From Mxb001 sp049317345 (GTDB lineage: Bacteria; Actinomycetota; Actinomycetes; S36-B12), in NCBI GenBank assembly GCA_049317345.1, contig JBMOIL010000024.1, forward strand, positions 1 to 20,721: a stretch of 20,721 nt of DNA, in the 5' to 3' direction. Positions 1 through 8,045 of this stretch are shown in pieces (within the stretch, counting starts at the first letter, position 1; every line of letters begins with the position of its first letter). Under the pieces are notes generated by a model, which worked only from the letters and a program-made list of their open reading frames with translations, was not told the origin of the DNA and made no database searches. The position numbers were made by a program, and so were the translations under genes.

Positions 1-2169
1 GATCGGCCCGAGGACCGCTGGCCCGCTGCTCGCGAGTGGCTCGACGAGGCGGGGTACGCCGACACGCTCTCCTATGTGCGCGCGATGTCGATCCGGGTCC
101 TCGAGGAGACGGGGCTGCTGCCGCACCTCAATCCGGGCGTGATGTCGTGGGAGGAGATGCGTCGACTCCGACCCGTCGCGCCCAGCATGGGGATGATGCT
201 CGAGACCACCTCCGAGCGCCTGTGGTCCACCCCCGGTGCTCCCCACTTCGGCAGCCCCGATAAGGAGCCGCGCGTGCGCCTGCAGGTCCTCGAGGACGCG
301 GGTCGACTGGCGATTCCCTTTACGACCGGCATCCTCGTCGGCATCGGAGAGACGGACGAGGAGCGCGTCGATGCGCTCTTTGCCATCCGTGCGGTCCACC
401 GGCGCCACCGGCACGTGCAGGAAGTCATCGTTCAGAATTTCCGCGCCAAGGACGACACGGCCATGCGCGGTGAGCCCGACCTCGATGAGCAGTCCTACGT
501 CGCGACACTCGCCACCGCGCGCATCCTGCTCGGCCCCGGCGTGCGCCTGCAGGCCCCGCCCAATCTCTCGGATGACCTCGCGCTCCTGCTGCGTGCGGGT
601 GTCGATGACTGGGGCGGCGTAAGCCCCGTGACTCCGGATCACGTCAACCCCGAGAGGCCGTGGCCGCATCTGGATGCGCTTCGCGAGAGCACAGCGGCCG
701 CGGGATTCGAGTTGCGCCCGCGTCTCACCGCGCATCCGCGTTATGTGCTCTCCGGGGAGTGGATCGATCCGCGTGTGCGGCCCCACGTCGACGCCCTGGC
801 GGATCGACAGGGCCTGCTGAATCCGGCTGCGCTTCCCGTCGGGTTGCCCTGGCAGGAGCCCGATGCCGACTCGGGCGGCTACGCGGACTTCGCCGCGCGT
901 GCTGCAGGCGGGCGCGTCGATCTGCACATCGCCATCGACATCACCGGGCGTTCGGCGGATCGCCGAGAGGACTTCGCCGATGTCTACGGCGACTGGGAGG
1001 AGGTCTCCGAGCGTGCCCGTCGCGTGAGCACCGGGGTCCCCCGCCTGCCATCGGACATGCGCCACGCACTCGACATCGCCCATTCCGATCCCGCACGCCT
1101 TGCACACCCGGACTACGCCGATGAGGCAGTTGCCCTCATGTCGGCGACAGGCGACGCCCTCGAGGCGGTCGCGTCACTCGCCGACGATCTGCGCCGCGAA
1201 GCGGTCGGAGATGACGTCACCTACGTCGTCAACCGCAATATCAACTTCACCAACGTCTGCTACACCGGATGCCGCTTCTGCGCCTTCGCCCAGCGCGCCT
1301 CCGATGTGGATGCCTTCACCCTCTCTCTCGAAGACGTGGCACGGCGGGTGCGCGAGGCCGTCGAGGCGGGGGCGACCGAGGTTTGCATGCAGGGGGGAAT
1401 CCACCCCGACCTGCCGGGCACGGCGTACTTCGATCTCGCTCGCGCGGTAAAGGCCGAGGCGCCGGGCATCCACCTCCACGCCTACAGCCCGATGGAGGTG
1501 GTCAACGGCGCCGCTCGCACCGGAATGTCCCTGCGCGACTGGCTCATCGCCGCACGCGAGGCAGGCGTCGACTCGCTGCCGGGCACCGCCGCGGAGATCC
1601 TGGACGACGACGTCCGCTGGATCCTCACGAAGGGCAAGTTGCCTGCGGCGTCGTGGATCGAGGTGGTGACGACCGCCCACGAGGTCGGTCTACGCACGAC
1701 GTCGACGATGATGTACGGCCACGTCGACGAGCCATGGCACTGGGTCGATCACCTGCGCACTCTCCGAGGCATACAGGAGCGCACGGGTGGCTTCACCGAG
1801 TTCGTGCCGCTTCCCTTCGTGCATCACAGCGCACCGATCTACCTGGCGGGAGTGGCCCGCCCCGGACCGACCGCGCGCGACAACCGTGCGGTCCATGCCA
1901 TGGCGCGGATCATGCTGCATGGTGCGGTGCCTCACATCCAGTGCTCCTGGGTCAAGCTCGGCGACGAGGGCTGCCGCGTGATGCTCGCGGGCGGCGTCGA
2001 TGATCTCGGTGGCACGCTCATGGAGGAGACCATCAGCCGCATGGCGGGCTCGGAGCACGGGTCGGCGAAGACGGTCGAAGACCTCCAGGGGCTGATCCGC
2101 TCCGCTGGCAGGACCCCGCGCCAGCGCACGACGGGCTACGACGCGCCCGCCCAGGCGGTGTCCGTTTGA
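1..2169 (+). CDS. fbiC: FO synthase (CofG-CofH fusion), 5' end cut by window
   Basis: Makes FO (7,8-didemethyl-8-hydroxy-5-deazariboflavin), the chromophore of coenzyme F420, from tyrosine and the flavin precursor 5-amino-6-ribitylaminouracil, using two radical-SAM halves. The frame is open from base 1, so the gene starts outside the window; 722 codons remain. The retained N-terminal part is CofG-like (LEETGLLPHLNPG, PSMGMMLETTS, TGILVGIGET, QEVIVQNFRAK); its iron-sulfur cysteines must lie upstream. The CofH half begins near residue 380 and carries an intact CX3CX2C cluster motif (NVCYTGCRFC, bases 1258-1281), then MQGGIHPDL, HAYSPMEV, LPGTAAEIL and SWVKLG. The fused architecture is the actinobacterial form. 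The stop is followed by a strong hairpin. FO can also serve as a photolyase antenna, so full F420 synthesis is not proven by this gene alone. Confidence 0.96.
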   Translation, partial: DRPEDRWPAAREWLDEAGYADTLSYVRAMSIRVLEETGLLPHLNPGVMSWEEMRRLRPVAPSMGMMLETTSERLWSTPGAPHFGSPDKEPRVRLQVLEDAGRLAIPFTTGILVGIGETDEERVDALFAIRAVHRRHRHVQEVIVQNFRAKDDTAMRGEPDLDEQSYVATLATARILLGPGVRLQAPPNLSDDLALLLRAGVDDWGGVSPVTPDHVNPERPWPHLDALRESTAAAGFELRPRLTAHPRYVLSGEWIDPRVRPHVDALADRQGLLNPAALPVGLPWQEPDADSGGYADFAARAAGGRVDLHIAIDITGRSADRREDFADVYGDWEEVSERARRVSTGVPRLPSDMRHALDIAHSDPARLAHPDYADEAVALMSATGDALEAVASLADDLRREAVGDDVTYVVNRNINFTNVCYTGCRFCAFAQRASDVDAFTLSLEDVARRVREAVEAGATEVCMQGGIHPDLPGTAYFDLARAVKAEAPGIHLHAYSPMEVVNGAARTGMSLRDWLIAAREAGVDSLPGTAAEILDDDVRWILTKGKLPAASWIEVVTTAHEVGLRTTSTMMYGHVDEPWHWVDHLRTLRGIQERTGGFTEFVPLPFVHHSAPIYLAGVARPGPTARDNRAVHAMARIMLHGAVPHIQCSWVKLGDEGCRVMLAGGVDDLGGTLMEETISRMAGSEHGSAKTVEDLQGLIRSAGRTPRQRTTGYDAPAQAVSV

Positions 2170-2207
2170 TACTCCGCGAAGGCGGTCCCCGGACCTCGGA
2201 GGGCGAC

Positions 2208-2233
2208 CCCGTGGGGCCTAGTGGCCCCACGGG
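2208..2233 (+). terminator. Hairpin after fbiC, likely terminator
   Basis: A perfect 11-bp GC-rich stem (CCCGTGGGGCC at 2208-2218 with GGCCCCACGGG at 2223-2233) closes a four-base loop 39 bases after the fbiC stop. It is followed only by CTTGACG, with no run of T, as is common in high-GC Gram-positives. Its position just before the whiB2 promoter fits a role in separating the two transcripts. Confidence 0.7.
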
Positions 2234-2234
2234 C

Positions 2235-2263
2235 TTGACGCGCGGCCTCACGACCTATGTAAT
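2235..2263 (+). promoter_or_regulatory. Sigma70-type promoter of whiB2
   Basis: TTGACG (2235-2240, five of six to the -35 consensus) is separated by 17 bases from TGTAAT (2258-2263, five of six to the -10 consensus). The predicted transcript start is near 2270, giving a leader of about 53 bases with a ribosome site before the whiB2 GTG. This is the best promoter in the window by consensus match and spacing. An overlapping alternative -10, TATGTA at 2256-2261, has a 15-base spacer. Confidence 0.65.
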
Positions 2264-2278
2264 GACACCGTTGTCATT
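2261..2278 (+). promoter_or_regulatory. Palindromic operator-like site over the whiB2 start region
   Basis: AATGACACCGTTGTCATT is an 18-bp near-perfect palindrome: 7-bp arms (AATGACA/TGTCATT) and a central CG, with one mismatched pair. It overlaps the end of the -10 element and is centred on the predicted transcription start, where a bound repressor would block initiation. A central CG in an even-length 18-bp palindrome resembles LacI-family operators; this is an inference, and the regulator is not in the window. Confidence 0.5.
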
Positions 2279-2322
2279 TAGAGACGCGGGGCCAGCCTGC
2301 GCCTGACGAGGGGAGGTCGGCA

Positions 2323-2589
2323 GTGGGTGATCCCGTGCTGCTGCCGTTGACCACCGCAGAGGCTGACGAGGCCATGGAGTGGCAGGAGCGTGCACTGTGC
2401 GCTCAAACGGACCCCGAGGCGTTCTTCCCGGAGAAGGGCGGAAGCACGCGCGAGGCTAAGCGCGTATGCCTGTCCTGCGAGGTGCGCGGTGAGTGCCTGG
2501 AGTACGCGCTCGCCAACGACGAGCGCTTCGGCATCTGGGGCGGCCTGTCCGAGCGCGAGCGGCGCCGGCTGAAGAAGCAGGCCGTCTGA
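2323..2589 (+). CDS. whiB2: WhiB2/WhmD-type iron-sulfur transcription regulator
   Basis: A small cytoplasmic regulator of 88 residues. WhiB proteins hold a 4Fe-4S cluster and act on transcription with the primary sigma factor; the WhiB2/WhmD/WhiB branch controls septation and cell division. The four cluster cysteines are present at C26, C49, C52 and C58 (CX2C plus two), followed by the GIWGG turn (70-74) and a basic C-terminal DNA-contact tail (SERERRRLKKQ). The block from WQERALC to LKKQ is what I expect of the WhiB2 branch. The GTG start has a GGGGAGG ribosome site six bases upstream. Position upstream of the manB/manA cluster matches whiB2 in mycobacteria and Streptomyces. It leads the downstream run of genes and is preceded by a consensus promoter with a palindromic site. 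Confidence 0.9.
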   Translation: MGDPVLLPLTTAEADEAMEWQERALCAQTDPEAFFPEKGGSTREAKRVCLSCEVRGECLEYALANDERFGIWGGLSERERRRLKKQAV

Positions 2590-5500
2590 GCCGACGCCAC
2601 CGCGTCACGGCCGTCATCGTTGCATCGGACGGCGCGGTCTGGCTCCCCGCGGTCCTCACGGTCCTCGGCGGACAGACTCGTCATCCCGATGCCGTGGTCG
2701 GTGTCGATGCAGGTTCCACCGACGCCAGCGCACGCATCCTCACTGAGTCACTCGGCTATGACCGCGTCGTCGTACTCGATGGTGCCGACGCACAGAGTGG
2801 ATTTGGCTCGTCGGTGAACGCCGGCCTTTCGTCCGGTGTACTGAAGTCTGATAGCGACGAGGCCTTCGACGTGGAGACCACGGAGTGGGTCTGGCTGCTC
2901 CACGATGACTCCGCGCCGGCGCCCACCTGCCTCGAGCGGCTCCTCGACGCCGCCGACGCCCACCCTCGGACCGCGGTCCTCGGCCCCAAGGCCCTCGGCT
3001 GGCATGACCGCCGGCTCCTGCTCGAGGTCGGCTTCAGCGTCACGGGGGCGGGCCGTCGCGTCACGGGACTCGAGCGTCGCGAGCACGACCAGGGGCAGCA
3101 CGATGAGCGCAGTGAGGTGCACGCCGTCGGCACCGCGGGGATGCTCGTCCGCCGTGACGTGTGGGATGCGCTCGGCGGATTCGATCCCCAACTCCCGCTC
3201 TACCGCGACGACCTTGACCTGTGCTGGCGCGCATGGCGGGCCGGTCATGAGGTGCGCGTCGTTCCCGATGCCGTGGTGCACCACCGCGAGGCGTCCTACC
3301 ACGGCCGACGCGAGGGCTCCACCATGCCGGGCCGCGGTCATCGGCTCGACCGACGCTCAGCACTCCTGGTGCTGCTCGCCCAAGCCCCCGGGTGGCGCGT
3401 GCCCTTCACGGGGATCCGATTGGCATTCGGCTCGATGCTCCGGTCGCTCCTCTATCTCCTGGGCAAGGACCTACGTCGCGCCGGTGACGAGATCGCGGCG
3501 ATCGGGTCATTGCTCGTCCATCCGGGACGCATCATGGCCTCGCGTCGGCGTGCGGCCGCTACCTCCGCCCTGAGCTCCCGCGAAGCAGTGCACGACCTGC
3601 GCCCCGGTGCGTGGTCGCAGGCACGCAGTGCCCTGGAGGCGCTGGGCGGCATCGTCGCTGCGGGGCGCGCAGGCGGGGCATCGACGGTGGGAGCTCTGGA
3701 GTCAGGGCCTGTCTCCGACGATGCCGACATCTTCGAAGACCCCGCCGATGGATTCTTCCGCCGAGCGCTGTCGCGGCCCGCCGTGGTGATCTCCCTGGTA
3801 CTCCTTGTGGCGGCGGCGATAGCGGGTCGCTCACTGTGGTGGGGGGACGGGGTGCTCTTCGGCGGAGCACTGCTGCCGAGCCCCGACGGCGCAGGGGCGC
3901 TCTGGGCGGCGTACACCGACACCTGGCACGACGTCGGCCCTGGATCCACCATCCCGGCGGCGCCTCTCACCGCCCTTCTCGCCTCGCTTGCGACGCTGGT
4001 GCTGGGCAAGGCGGGCCTCATGGTGGGCCTCGTCCTCTTCCTCGCGGTCCCGGCTGCCGGTCTCAGTGCCTGGTGGTCGCTGCGGGGCGTCGTCACGGCA
4101 CGCGGTCCGCGCACGTGGGCTGCGCTCGCCTACGCGCTCCTTCCCGCGATGACGGGCGCTATCGCGAGCGGACGACTCGGCGTCATGATCGCGATCGTCC
4201 TGCTTCCTGCGCTGGCGCGCGTCGTCGCACGGCTCCTCGGGATCGCACCCGGGCTGGCTCCGGTCTCAGGTCGCACCCCCTGGGGGGCTTCACTTCTCGC
4301 CGCGGTGGTCGTGGCCTGCGCTCCCGTCACGTGGGTGTGGCTGGTGCTTGCCGTCGTCGCTGCCCTTGTGGCAGCAGGTGTAGCGGGGCGCCTGGGGCGC
4401 GACCTGATCCTGAGGTCCGCGGCCCTGCTGCTCGTGCCACTCCTCCTCCTCCTGCCCTGGTCGGTGCGCCTCCTCTCCCATCCGTCGCTGTTCTTCGCCG
4501 ACCTTGCTGTTGTCACCGGCGTGGACACGATTGCCGCGCCATGGCTGCTCCTGCTGGATCCTGGTGGCCCGGGCACGCCGCCAGCCTGGGTCATGGCGGG
4601 GCTCGTCCTCGCGGCTCTCCTCGCCGTGCTGCGACCGGCCACGCGACCCGCTGTGCTCACGGCCTGGGCGGTCGCACTCGTCGCCTTCGTACTTGCCCTC
4701 GTCATGTCCCGTGTGCCGCTCACGCCACCCGGCGCAGAGGACGCCGTGACCACGTGGGCGGGACCGTCGACGGCCATCATGGGAGCCGCCCTCATCCTCG
4801 CTGCTGCACTCGCAGCCGACGGCCTGCGCGCGAGCATGGCGGAGGCGGCCTTCACGTGGCGTCAGCCCGTCGCGGGAATCACGACCCTCCTCGCCCTGCT
4901 CACCCCGCTCATTGCCCTGCTGTGGTGGCTGCCCGGTGCTGGCGACCCCGTGCGTCGTGGCGATCCGGTCGTCCTCCCGCCCTTCGTCATCGCCGAAGCC
5001 ATCGGGCCGGAGGCTCCGCGCACCCTTCTGCTGCGTCCGCAGGATGCCTCGCAGGTGGACTACGCCCTCGTCAACGGCACGGGCCCGACGTTGGGTGATG
5101 CGGAGGTCGCGCCTCCCGCATCCGACTGGGCCGAGCTCGACAGGCTCGTGGCAGGTCTCGTGTCAGGGCGCGGCGGTGACGAGGTGAGTGGTCTCGCTGC
5201 CTACGCCGTGCGTTACGTCGTCCTGGAGCAAGCCGAGGCGGACAGCCGCGAACTCGCTCGCAGCCTCGACTCGGTTCCTGGCCTGCGCCGCGTCGCGGGC
5301 CAGGAGGGCGAGGTGCTGTGGCGCGTCGAGGCTGAGGCGAGCCGCGTCGTCCTGGTTGACGACGCAGCGCCGCCGTCCGAGACCCCACTGCCGCTGGTCC
5401 GACTGTCTTCGGCCGAACCCTTCGTCGACACCCTGCTCACCGCTCCAGGCGCGCTCGTGCGCCTGGCCCAGACGGCCGACCCCGCATGGCGCGCGACGCT

Positions 5501-5798
5501 GGACGGAGTTGCGCTCTCGGCACCCGCGGAAGCCGTCGGCCCCGTCCTCCAGGAGTTCGCCCTTCCCGCCGATGCCCAGGGCTCACTCGTGGTCTCCGTC
5601 GATGATGCGCCCCGCACGCGCTGGCTGTGGGCGCAGGCGATCGCGTGGGTGGTCATTGCCGTCCTGGCCCTGCCGGCTCGGCGTTCCGCGGGCGACGATG
5701 ATGCGGACGCCGACGTCGACCCTGATGGTGACGTAAGTGACGTGGGCGCAGAAGAGGACGTAGGCGCAGAAGAGAGCGCGAAGGAGGTGGCGCGATGA
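2493..5798 (+). CDS. Family 2 glycosyltransferase fused to a polytopic membrane region
   Basis: A membrane protein of up to 1101 residues. A GT-A type glycosyltransferase domain spans about residues 38-290: VTAVIVASDG nucleotide-binding strand, VDAGSTD, HDDS as the metal-binding acidic motif near 138, and the acceptor-side GGFD...YRDDLDLCWR near 228-246. Then come about ten to twelve hydrophobic helices (about 428-811), a soluble region (about 815-1040), one more helix (1043-1060) and an acidic tail. This suggests sugar transfer onto a lipid-linked or envelope glycan; the product is unknown. The start is uncertain: GTG at 2493 is the only canonical start upstream of the domain but lies 97 bases inside whiB2 and adds an arginine-rich stretch that looks like shadow translation. 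A CTG at 2586, overlapping the whiB2 stop as CTGA, is the alternative. It ends in an ATGA overlap with the next gene. Confidence 0.88.
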   Translation: MPGVRARQRRALRHLGRPVRARAAPAEEAGRLSRRHRVTAVIVASDGAVWLPAVLTVLGGQTRHPDAVVGVDAGSTDASARILTESLGYDRVVVLDGADAQSGFGSSVNAGLSSGVLKSDSDEAFDVETTEWVWLLHDDSAPAPTCLERLLDAADAHPRTAVLGPKALGWHDRRLLLEVGFSVTGAGRRVTGLERREHDQGQHDERSEVHAVGTAGMLVRRDVWDALGGFDPQLPLYRDDLDLCWRAWRAGHEVRVVPDAVVHHREASYHGRREGSTMPGRGHRLDRRSALLVLLAQAPGWRVPFTGIRLAFGSMLRSLLYLLGKDLRRAGDEIAAIGSLLVHPGRIMASRRRAAATSALSSREAVHDLRPGAWSQARSALEALGGIVAAGRAGGASTVGALESGPVSDDADIFEDPADGFFRRALSRPAVVISLVLLVAAAIAGRSLWWGDGVLFGGALLPSPDGAGALWAAYTDTWHDVGPGSTIPAAPLTALLASLATLVLGKAGLMVGLVLFLAVPAAGLSAWWSLRGVVTARGPRTWAALAYALLPAMTGAIASGRLGVMIAIVLLPALARVVARLLGIAPGLAPVSGRTPWGASLLAAVVVACAPVTWVWLVLAVVAALVAAGVAGRLGRDLILRSAALLLVPLLLLLPWSVRLLSHPSLFFADLAVVTGVDTIAAPWLLLLDPGGPGTPPAWVMAGLVLAALLAVLRPATRPAVLTAWAVALVAFVLALVMSRVPLTPPGAEDAVTTWAGPSTAIMGAALILAAALAADGLRASMAEAAFTWRQPVAGITTLLALLTPLIALLWWLPGAGDPVRRGDPVVLPPFVIAEAIGPEAPRTLLLRPQDASQVDYALVNGTGPTLGDAEVAPPASDWAELDRLVAGLVSGRGGDEVSGLAAYAVRYVVLEQAEADSRELARSLDSVPGLRRVAGQEGEVLWRVEAEASRVVLVDDAAPPSETPLPLVRLSSAEPFVDTLLTAPGALVRLAQTADPAWRATLDGVALSAPAEAVGPVLQEFALPADAQGSLVVSVDDAPRTRWLWAQAIAWVVIAVLALPARRSAGDDDADADVDPDGDVSDVGAEEDVGAEESAKEVAR
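5739..5774 (+). repeat. 18-bp tandem duplication in the glycosyltransferase tail
   Basis: Two head-to-tail 18-base units (5739-5756 and 5757-5774) differ at one base (G versus A at unit position 6). In frame they encode DVGAEE twice. A shorter GACGTAAGT just upstream resembles the unit start. It looks like a recent slippage or duplication in a disordered acidic C-terminus, probably with no effect on fold. Confidence 0.75.
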
Positions 5799-7603
5799 GC
5801 GACGAGACCTCACCCCCCGTCTCAGCAGACGAACGCCGCCGACTTCGCCGCCGTCGCACGCGCGCCGATGCCGCGCCCCCTCCGGACCCCGGTGCCTGGC
5901 GCGCGGTCGGCATCGTCGCGGGGATCGCGGTTGTCCTCGTCATCGCGGGCTTCCTGGCACCGGCACCCGAGGCCGATCAAGACACAGCGGGCACGGTGCA
6001 GCCTGTCGATTCGTCCACGGCTGTGTGCCCGGAGCCAGGTTCGGTCGACGGTGCGCGCACGACGTCGTCGATCACCGTCGTCCCCGGCCTCCCCGGTCAG
6101 GATCGCGATGGCGAGGCTGTCATCGCTTACCTCGAGGGCGGTGACGGCACGGGGGACGGCTCGGGCGAGACCGTCCCGGCCGATCCGGGGGCCGTGGCCG
6201 CAGACGGGGAACCCCAGGGCTCCCTGGCGCAGCCCGGCGACGTGGCGCAGGTGGTCGCCGAGGAGAGTCGCCTCCCGGCCCTGGAGATCCGATCCGTGGG
6301 TGGCCTTGCCCCCGGGCTCGTCTCCGCGCAGACCACGCAGGATTCCTTCAGCGACGGACGCGGCCTGTCGAGCCAGGCGTGCCTCGGACCGGATACGACG
6401 TGGTGGTTCGTCGGCGGTGGATCCACGGCCGGGCGCGAATCCCAACTCGTCCTGGTGAACCCCGAAAGCACAACCGCGGAGCTCGAGGTCGCCATCAGTG
6501 GCCCGGACGGCGACGTCTCGACGCCGCGCCTGCGCGGGATCATCGTCGAGCCGCGCAGTCGCGTGGTCGTGCGACTCTCGCGTGAGGCACCGCGACTGCC
6601 CGCAGCGACCTGGCGCGTGACTGTCCGCCAGGGCCGCGTGATGGCGGCCGTATCCGACAGGGAGGCCGACGGATTCGTGCCGCGGGGCGCGGACTGGATC
6701 CCCGCGTCCGTGGAGCCCGCCACCCGCGTGCTCATCCCCGGCGTCATCGGGGGACCCGGTGGGCGGCAGCTCCTCGTACATGCCCCCGGTGAGCTGTCGG
6801 CCACGGTGCGCGTCCGACTCATCACCGCGGCGGGATCCTTCGTCCCCGCAGCCACCCCTGAGATCGAGGTGCCGGGCGGCTCGGTGGTCGCCGTCGACCT
6901 CGACTCGGCCCTCCAGGGTGATGACGCGACCGTTGATCTGCAGTCGGATCAGCCGATCGTGGCCGGCGTACGCCAGCGACATCCCGGTGTCGAGGCCACG
7001 GCCGGCTCACTCGAGGAACTCTCCTTCGCGGCGGGTGCCGCACTCATCGGTGCCGGCGCCGACAGCGCAAACACGACCGGCAATACCGCTGCCGTCACCG
7101 GGCTCTCGGCTGAGCGCAGTACCGGGGTGACCGTGTGGCTGACGGCACCCGACGACATCATCACCATCGAGCGCGCACCCGATTCCGACATGGCAGACAT
7201 GGAGTCGCCGTCTGCGGCTGAGTCGAGCGCGGCCTCGGCCGATCCGACGACGACGCCCACGGGCGAAGTGGCCGCTGATGATTCCGCCCTGGCTCCGGTC
7301 GAGGTGGCCCTGCGCATCCTCGCTGTGTCTCCTGAGGGCCAGCCCCTGCCGGCGACCGACGACATCATCGTTTCGGTCCCGCGCGGTCGGCTGGTCGCGG
7401 TCGAGATCCCCCGGCCCGAGGGTGCCGCGTGGTTCACCGCCGTAGCCACCGTGTCAGGGGGCGAGGTGGCCATCGCCCACCGTCTCGTCCGCCGCAACAA
7501 GGACGGCGCGCTCGTGACGGGCTACCCCTGGCGTCCGCTGCGGACGACGGTGATCGTGCCGCGGGCGGTGCCTAGCCCGGGCCTGGCGATCACCGGAAGC
7601 TGA
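5795..7603 (+). CDS. DUF5719-family membrane-anchored protein
   Basis: A 602-residue protein of unknown function. An arginine-rich cytoplasmic N-terminus (RRRLRRRRTR) precedes one hydrophobic helix at about 35-56, and the rest is predicted to face outside: repeated beta-rich segments (LVLVNPESTTAELEV, LLVHAPGELSATVRV) and a low-complexity Ser/Ala/Thr/Asp linker near 465-500. The layout and its place directly after the large glycosyltransferase match the DUF5719 family of Actinobacteria; I assign it by this pattern, not by alignment. The ATG overlaps the glycosyltransferase stop (ATGA), with an excellent AAGGAGG site seven bases upstream, so the two are almost certainly co-translated and may work in one envelope complex. 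No catalytic motif is visible. Confidence 0.8.
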   Translation: MSDETSPPVSADERRRLRRRRTRADAAPPPDPGAWRAVGIVAGIAVVLVIAGFLAPAPEADQDTAGTVQPVDSSTAVCPEPGSVDGARTTSSITVVPGLPGQDRDGEAVIAYLEGGDGTGDGSGETVPADPGAVAADGEPQGSLAQPGDVAQVVAEESRLPALEIRSVGGLAPGLVSAQTTQDSFSDGRGLSSQACLGPDTTWWFVGGGSTAGRESQLVLVNPESTTAELEVAISGPDGDVSTPRLRGIIVEPRSRVVVRLSREAPRLPAATWRVTVRQGRVMAAVSDREADGFVPRGADWIPASVEPATRVLIPGVIGGPGGRQLLVHAPGELSATVRVRLITAAGSFVPAATPEIEVPGGSVVAVDLDSALQGDDATVDLQSDQPIVAGVRQRHPGVEATAGSLEELSFAAGAALIGAGADSANTTGNTAAVTGLSAERSTGVTVWLTAPDDIITIERAPDSDMADMESPSAAESSAASADPTTTPTGEVAADDSALAPVEVALRILAVSPEGQPLPATDDIIVSVPRGRLVAVEIPRPEGAAWFTAVATVSGGEVAIAHRLVRRNKDGALVTGYPWRPLRTTVIVPRAVPSPGLAITGS

Positions 7604-7641
7604 CTCCGGCGTGGCATCGCCCAGGGTGTGCGATCGGGCGG

Positions 7642-7647
7642 TAGCGT
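7642..7647 (+). promoter_or_regulatory. Possible -10 element for a leaderless DUF3499 transcript
   Basis: TAGCGT fits the actinobacterial TANNNT -10 pattern and ends eight bases before the preferred GTG at 7656. No convincing -35 is seen. The six-base pattern is weak on its own. Confidence 0.3.
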
Positions 7648-7655
7648 CGCGGCTC

Positions 7656-8045
7656 GTGGGATACCGACGCCGCTGCTCCCGCGTAATCTGCGGACGCGCT
7701 GCCAATTCCACCCTGACCTATGTCTACGCCGACTCCACGGCTGTGCTGGGTCCGCTCTCATCGGCGGTGGACCCGCACGGCTACGACCTCTGCGAGATCC
7801 ATGCCGCCCGCCTCACCGTGCCGCTGGGCTGGCAGGCGGTGCGGATCGAGCCGGATCCGCAGGACATGCGCCCCTCCGGAGATGACCTCGAGGCGCTCGC
7901 CAATGCGGTCCGCGAGGCTGCTGCCTCGAGCGAGCGCAGTGCCACCCTCTTCGATGAACTCGAGTCGCGCACGGCGGTGGGAGCCGAGGGCACTCGCCGA
8001 GGCCACCTGAGGTCTCTGCCCGCCGGTTACGACTCCGAGGGGTGA
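7656..8045 (+). CDS. DUF3499 family protein, putative zinc-binding
   Basis: A 129-residue conserved actinobacterial protein of unknown function, regularly found just upstream of manB. It shows the family pattern: an N-terminal RRRCSRVIC cysteine pair, then LTYVYADSTAVLGPL, and YDLCEIHAARLTVPLGW, where Cys and His complete a likely zinc site. I place the start at GTG 7656, just before the conserved cysteines; a GTG at 7611 would add 15 residues unlike the family. The C-terminal half is helical and charged. It contains QDMRPSGDDL, a ten-residue string also found in the neighbouring ManB. The stop overlaps the ManB start (GTGA), indicating translational coupling. Confidence 0.88.
   Translation: MGYRRRCSRVICGRAANSTLTYVYADSTAVLGPLSSAVDPHGYDLCEIHAARLTVPLGWQAVRIEPDPQDMRPSGDDLEALANAVREAAASSERSATLFDELESRTAVGAEGTRRGHLRSLPAGYDSEG

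Noticed and set aside
7604..7655. DUF3499 start at GTG 7611
   Set aside because: It would add 15 residues not resembling the family N-terminus, which begins shortly before the first cysteine pair; GTG 7656 fits better.
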